Assembly (NCBI RefSeq): GCF_030272615.1
Contig: NW_026729155.1
Location: 62,001-126,000, forward strand
Origin: Cryptomeria japonica
Lineage: Eukaryota; Streptophyta; Pinopsida; Cupressales; Cupressaceae
Direction: 5' to 3'
Length of the DNA: 64,000 nt
This document shows, one piece after another, positions 58,811 through 64,000 of the stretch; the first letter of the stretch is position 1, and each line of letters starts with the position of its first letter. The notes beneath the pieces are model-generated. The model searched no databases. It was given only the letters and a program-made list of their open reading frames with translations, and was not told the DNA's origin. A program made the translations under genes and the position numbers.

Positions 58811-58967
58811 ACATAGAATAAATTAGTATATAATTAAATAGTATTTCAAATCAATTCAAAAAAAATTAATTAAATGTCTAAGTATATAATTGATCATATT
58901 TATTAAAATTTTAATATTAATAAATTTGATCAAATATCTATTTAGATGTCTAAATAAGCCACCCAAA
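58811..58967. other. AT-rich, nothing seen
   Basis: Low-complexity A/T sequence between the S-RLK promoter duplication and the next reading-frame relic. Confidence 0.6.
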
Positions 58968-59420
58968 GGTTGTCAAAATTCCAATCAACATAATTTGGTA
59001 GATGAATCTGATATAGAAACAAAGGAAACATGGATAAATGTGGAAGTAGACACTCAAGACCTTAAGCAACTAGTAGAATTTGAGGTAGTGGGAATGAGGG
59101 AGCCATTGAATACTTTTAGGTATTGGTAGGCCCTAAATGGTTTGTCAATTCGAATGAAGGAAGAAATATCTTATATAGATGACAATAGAATTCTATACAT
59201 TCCATTAGGAGAAAGAGAGCATAAGACATTCCTTGAAGTAGAAAAAGACAATAATCCATGACTAATCTACTTAGTTTTAAAAGCTCCAACAAAAAAAATC
59301 CAAAACAATATACCTACAAGGTCTGAGAATTCAGAAGGGTTTTCATGTTACAAATTCTTCCAGCAAGTAAACAAAAAAAATAATCACCTTGCAAGAACAT
59401 AGTATATAGAATAGATCAAT
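58968..59420 (+). pseudogene. Unrecognised reading-frame relic
   Basis: One frame reads about 150 codons with TAG/TGA interruptions, including DESDIETKETWINVEVDTQD, VVGMREPLNTFRYW, EEISYIDDNRILYIPLGERE and LIYLVLKAPTKKIQNN. Composition looks like a once-coding, acidic hydrophilic protein. I do not recognise the family; a transposon-derived ORF is the default explanation. Confidence 0.35.
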
Positions 59421-60612
59421 CACATTCAGAGAGGATACAACATACATTAGGCTACCAATATTTTTAGGGGTGGGAGACAAATGAATATATATTAGTAGCT
59501 ACAGGGTTTTGTCATGCAACATGTAGCTGATACCTGTGTGTGGTTTTGATTTACATGAAGATGTAGTGAAAGTGGGGTAAGAGGTGGAAAGGTAAACATA
59601 AATGACTATAACTTCATAGTAGGAATAATATTTAATTTTTGTTGGTAGAGCTAATTTAGAAAAGTCTTTTCATTTATATTATTGTAAAATTAAATTTTGA
59701 AATTTTGAGTGAATGGTTGAAATTAATAGGCACATGTTTTTTTTCCATTCTCAATTACTCATTACATGTACAAACATCAAAGCAATTGTTCACAACGAAG
59801 TAAGATACATGGTTATATTAAAATAACATATCAAACCTTCACTACATGACTTTTGTGTAAAGTACAACCTATTTAAATCTTTATGTTTCCAACAATATGA
59901 ATTTAGTACAGTCATTTTTTTATTCATTTTCAGCTTAGGCTCTATTGAAAACTTTAAACTTACATAGGGTAGAAGATAGAAATCCTAAAACATTATGGTA
60001 AAGTAGTACATTTATTTTTATTCACTTTAAGATGTTGATTATCAGTTTATAAATACTACTTTCAGTTTCCATCATTATGAATCTAGTACATGGATTTTTC
60101 TTAATTCATTTTCAATTGTTCATTTCCAATTTAGACTCCATTGAAGACTTTAAACTTACATATGGTAGTAGATAGAAACATTGATCTTCTGGTTTTTGGT
60201 TCACAAATACAAATATCAAAGAAATTGTTCACACCAACACTCAAATGTAGATAGAAACATTGAAAGAGTTGTTCACAACATCAAAAACACTATACACATG
60301 ATAGAAATAATAGATTAAATGACTTTTTCATAGAGTACAGTCTATTTAAAACGTACAATTTCCATGATTACGAATTAGTACATGCTTTCTTTCTATTTAT
60401 TTTCAATTGTTCATTGATAGGGGTTGATGACTACATGTGAGAAGTTGATAGACACTTACACTTTCTTAAGCATTGTCAAGTCATCATGAAGCAGGAGTGT
60501 TACCCTCCTCATTTTCCTGATGCATTTTTGTTCTCACGTTATTTAAAATTAGGAGTGTTTATTTAGTCTGGGCTTGTGTAATTCTCTGTTTTTGTCTTGT
60601 TAAAAAATTTTA
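59421..60612. other. No gene; internally repetitive AT-rich sequence
   Basis: A ~200-bp segment is repeated in diverged form (about 59,870-60,000, 60,050-60,180 and 60,340-60,420): TTCCA, CATTATGAAT, TAGTACAT, TTCATTTTCAATT and TTTAAACTTACATA(G/T)GGTAG recur in order. Confidence 0.5.
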
Positions 60613-61335
60613 TGAACTGAACCTCTTAGTTGAACCTCATCTAAGTTCAAGGTTCAAGTTCAAGCAGAGTATATTGTGTCCCAACTTTGTTTTTAAAAGA
60701 GTTAAAGGTCTTTGTAACTATTGTCATTGAATTTGAACTATTGAACCTTTACAAAAAGTTCAAGGTTCACAGTTCAATGTTGAGAAAGTCAACTCTTACC
60801 CGAGTCTTGTTCTTGTAGCACGTAAGCCGTGATATTTTGGTGTCTTTGTCTTGGTTTGTCCTTGTTCTGTTCTTTTGAACTTGAACTTTTGAACTATGTT
60901 ATCCCATTATTTGTCTTAAAAAAAATAATGTGTATTTAATTTTGTTTCCCTCATTTGGTTTGATCCGTCTTTAGCAATGCAACTTTTGTTCCTTTAAGTT
61001 TCACCTTTTCTTCCCCAATGAACCCATTGGTTGAAGCTGCATATTGGTTCAAGGTTCAAAGTTCAACCGGTGCCTTTGTGTGTGTCACGACTTTGTTATG
61101 TTGTTAAGCAAGTGAGTGTGAATATGTTAAGTTGGTCTTGAACTTGAACCCTTGAACCATTCCTAAAGTGGTTCAATGTTCAAGGTTCAAAGTCTTCCTT
61201 TATGTTTGTTAAAAGTCTTTGCTCATTCCCAGTGTTGTGTCGAGCCACAAGTCAGGAGTTCTTTTCTTTTCTTAGGATTGAACTTGAAACAATGAACTTA
61301 TTTTTAAATGGTTCAAAGTTCAAAGGTTCATTTCA
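60613..61335. repeat. GGTTCAA/TTGAACC inverted-repeat array
   Basis: Six clusters of TTGAAC and GTTCAA words lie at about 60,613, 60,733, 60,866, 61,030, 61,136 and 61,276, spaced 110-165 bp. In most, TTGAACTTGAACC-type text is followed 10-25 bp later by GGTTCAAGGTTCAA, giving potential stem-loops. The cluster at 61,136-61,192 is the clearest, with a TTGAACC arm and a GGTTCAA arm around ATTCCTAAAGT. Spacers share weaker similarity (TGTGTC, ACTTTGTT), suggesting a diverged tandem array. Confidence 0.65.
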
Positions 61336-61793
61336 AGTTGGCCCCAAGGAAATTAATAACACAAAAGGTGGCGGGGCAAAAGGAATATTATGGGTATCTT
61401 ATATTTCAAAATTCTAATTATGGAAAGAAATCATGAAAACTTAAGCCATTTGTTCGGAGTTAAGGTGTAATTAAGAAAGTTGTCAGGATCCCATCAAATC
61501 ATTGGTTACCTCACACATTCAGATGAATCATTATGAGGCTTGTGTAGGCATTACTCAGTTTTTTCGCCTCTTAACATGTGAATTCTCAAATTGTGAAAGT
61601 GGTAGTTGTTGTTGTTGGAGAAGCATAGGATGTTGAAGGTAATTTCAACTCCATACTTCCTAGGGTTTCACAGATTTGATGGTGGTAACAGGTGAGTTTT
61701 GATAATTTCTCCTATGCTGTGTTACTAGCTCAAAAAGTCAATGTAGGAAAATTCTTTGTTTTGAAATAGAATTTTTTTCTTTCTAGGAACTGT

Positions 61794-63403
61794 TTGATAA
61801 ATATAAAAGCGGCCATTATGAGGCCGAATCTTCCAAAACTTGGTCACACATCATGCCTAGTTAGTACACTTCTAGAATTGGGTGACATTTTTTTGGCCCA
61901 AGCTGACTTAGGAGATTTTTTAGAAATAGCTAGAAACCCTGAGGCTAACTTGATGATGGAAAGAATAGTTAGAACTGGCTTGATTGAAGCTACTTCTTTC
62001 CCAACTGCCGCTCCTTGTCCAGAATTGGTGATAGCATGTATGGATAGATATGATACCGATAGCAGGTGCATTAGGACCAGTAGTGGTTAATTGTTAGTAT
62101 AAATTAATAGAGAAATGATGATGGTTGCAATTGGAGTCCCTCATAAAGAGCCATATGAAGATTGGTCAATTGGTACCTCATACACATTTTTATCTGAGAA
62201 GAAAAGAACATATAAAAGTATCATTGCGAGGAATTGTCTTCTAAAGGTTCAGAAAGGGGGGTCCCGGTTACCCAAACCTCTTACAAGAGAGAATTTCATC
62301 ACGGAGGTGTTGATAGCTAGCAAGAAATATCTTGACTAGGTGCAAGTTGTTGTTGAAATGCTCCATGAGGGTTTCAGTAACTTTGTTGGAATGTCAAGTT
62401 TTTACATGTCCTCATATCTATTTTATATATTGTCTTGTACCAAAGAGTGGTAAGGGTTGCATGACGAACCATGGGTGGACGACATGAAGGTTTATGATTA
62501 TTACCCATACCTGCAACAATAGAGACATGCAGAAAATTTCACAAGATGGAATGATGTTTTTTTAGGAAGACTTGTCTTTGAGCTGCAGGGAGACACAAAT
62601 AAAAGGAAATCAGTTGAGGCCAAGGATCTGGTCAATATATATGGAAGCTAATTGATCCAATTTCCCAGATTTACTTATATTAGAGTGGGGGGCTTTGAAG
62701 GTGAACCATTGAAATTGCCTAGGTATGCCTTCGATAGTTATGTGCTTATTGAATTTTGTAGATAGATAGCCCACATTGACAAAAGGTGAGGGGAGAAGAG
62801 TAAATCCGAGGTTTCCTTCCCGATTGAACTTGGATATTATAGTTTTAAGTTTATTTGTGATGGCTTGAACCTAGAATTAGAGTTCAAGAAAATGAATTTA
62901 CAGCCTTCCATTGCCAGACATAAGTTTGATAGTAGGGGCTCTATTGTAGAACACCTAAATGTTAATGACAATTTATTCCATGAACCTCAATTAGAAGACT
63001 ATTAGGAAAATTATTGTGATTAATTTGAAATAAGAAGGAGATTATGGTTAAGGTTCACTTGCATCAGATTACTACAATGAGGTTGTCCATTAATATGTCA
63101 GGAATACAAGAAGAGGAAGAGGAAGATGTATTGGATCTTGAATTCAATGAAGAAGAAAATATTCAAGCCAAGTCCTTCAATGTCATAAGGAAAATAGAGA
63201 AGTGGTTAAGGGACCATAAATTTAGAAAGGAGTCGATTATCACTCCTAAAGAATTAATAGTTGGTCCACTTCATGCTAAAACACAGATTCCCATTTCTTC
63301 CTCTAATGTAATTATTGATGTTGCAGGTGCCACAAGGCTTAAAATTGGAGAGGTTCAAACCAGAAGATCAAAGAAATCCCCATTGAGTTCTTCAGTAGTT
63401 TGA
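61794..63403 (+). pseudogene. Long unrecognised retroelement-like reading-frame relic
   Basis: Successive blocks, with a few stops and frame changes: LGHTSCLVSTLLELGDIFLA (from 61,850), FLSEKKRTYKSIIARNC and LTRENFITEVLIASKKYLD (62,115-62,339), VVVEMLHEGFSNFVGMSSFY, RWNDVFLGRLVFELQGDTNK, FPRFTYIRVGGFEGEPLKLP (about 62,660), FPIELGYYSFKFICDG and PSIARHKFDSRGSIVEHLN, then an acidic segment EEEEEDVLDLEFNEEEN (about 63,105). Similar proteins are familiar to me only as unnamed ORFs in gymnosperm and moss repeats. It differs from ORFx and from the protein at 40.0 kb. The role is unknown. Confidence 0.55.
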
Positions 63404-64000
63404 GTCACCCATTTAAGGAGCAAATAGAAAAATAGGGAACCAATGGCGAACTAGATTGTGGTGGACTTAAATTCGAGTGAAGAAACTCAGGTGATCATGG
63501 ATCAACAAGGGTTAAATAATCCTTCAGTGCATGATGTGGATGCATAGAAAGAACCTAAAGAAAATCGAAATACGATGAGCACCATGACTATTGTCAACCT
63601 ACTTGATGATCAGACACCTCCGCCCAAAAACACTTCCAGTACTTCTTGATGGCTTGGAGCTTCAATTGGAAAGAAACACAATATTGTTTCTATTAATATT
63701 CCCATAGAGGATATGGTAAGTAATTTCCTTGAGAAAATATCCAAACCCAAAAAGCTTAAAACATAAGTAATGATGGAGGTTGATGATGAAATAGGCTATT
63801 GGGTAGCAGAGTAGCTAAGCCTATCTCAGATAAAGACCCAGAAAAAGCCACTAAGAATGATTTTATTGTTGAGAAAATTGACCTGGGAGTTGCTTCAAGG
63901 GTTGTGGATGCCCAACATTTAGAATCCTCCACTAAAAGAATGATATCAAGGACCTAGAAAGATGAAAAGGATAAGAAGGAGTTGAAACAAGGTGTTACCC
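63404..64000 (+). other. Probable C-terminal continuation of the preceding relic, to window edge
   Basis: Low-complexity, Lys/Glu/Ser-rich broken frames (IVVDLNSSEETQ, VSINIPIEDMVSNFLEKISK) like the charged tail after the unknown protein at 41-42 kb. The element boundary is beyond the window. Confidence 0.35.

Overview
The window is eukaryotic nuclear DNA from a plant, most likely a gymnosperm (conifer-like). It is AT-rich, gene-poor and packed with old transposable elements nested in one another. The plant assignment rests on a Ty1/copia element with an initiator-Met-tRNA primer site, Helitron Rep and RPA1-like relics, LINEs carrying an RNase H domain, and a G-type lectin S-receptor-like kinase (S-RLK). 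The gymnosperm assignment is weaker: it comes from the style of the unrecognised retroelement-linked proteins and the extreme TE density. No tRNA, rRNA or CRISPR was seen, and no gene is intact.

Region by region: 1-8.1 kb holds decayed minus-strand Helitron material: a RepHel reading frame running off the window edge and, 3.8 kb upstream of it, an RPA1-like pseudogene with one intron. From 8.4 to 15 kb little can be named except a relic of an unknown protein at 12.2 kb. A kinase-domain pseudogene (psiA, 15.0-15.6 kb) is followed by a 5'-truncated LINE (16.34-22.04 kb). A hAT-type MITE lies at 24.0-24.5 kb. A complete copia element with a 5-bp target duplication lies on the minus strand at 26.45-31.48 kb. 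A second kinase pseudogene (psiB, 35.9-36.2 kb) precedes a long-LTR element (37.59-47.85 kb) with a four-zinc-knuckle gag but no recognisable pol. A minus-strand LINE with an 18-bp target duplication (42.35-46.42 kb) sits inside that element. From 47.9 to 53.26 kb there is a mosaic of three LINE copies.

At 54.86-57.37 kb on the minus strand is an almost perfect intronless S-RLK gene of 839 codons, broken only by one TAG at codon 45. Its promoter and signal-peptide segment are tandemly duplicated upstream, and the duplicate fragment carries TGG at the same codon. The window ends with a GGTTCAA-rich repeat array (60.6-61.3 kb) and another long decayed reading frame of unknown family (61.8 kb to the edge).

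The most unusual observation is an open reading frame of about 630 codons, here called ORFx, lying DOWNSTREAM of the RNase H domain in the LINEs. Several copies show the same order (reverse transcriptase, zinc-finger region, RNase H, spacer, ORFx, shared 3' end). One of them is bounded by target-site duplications, so ORFx belongs to the element. Nearly all frames are closed by in-frame stops, mainly TAG, rather than frameshifts.
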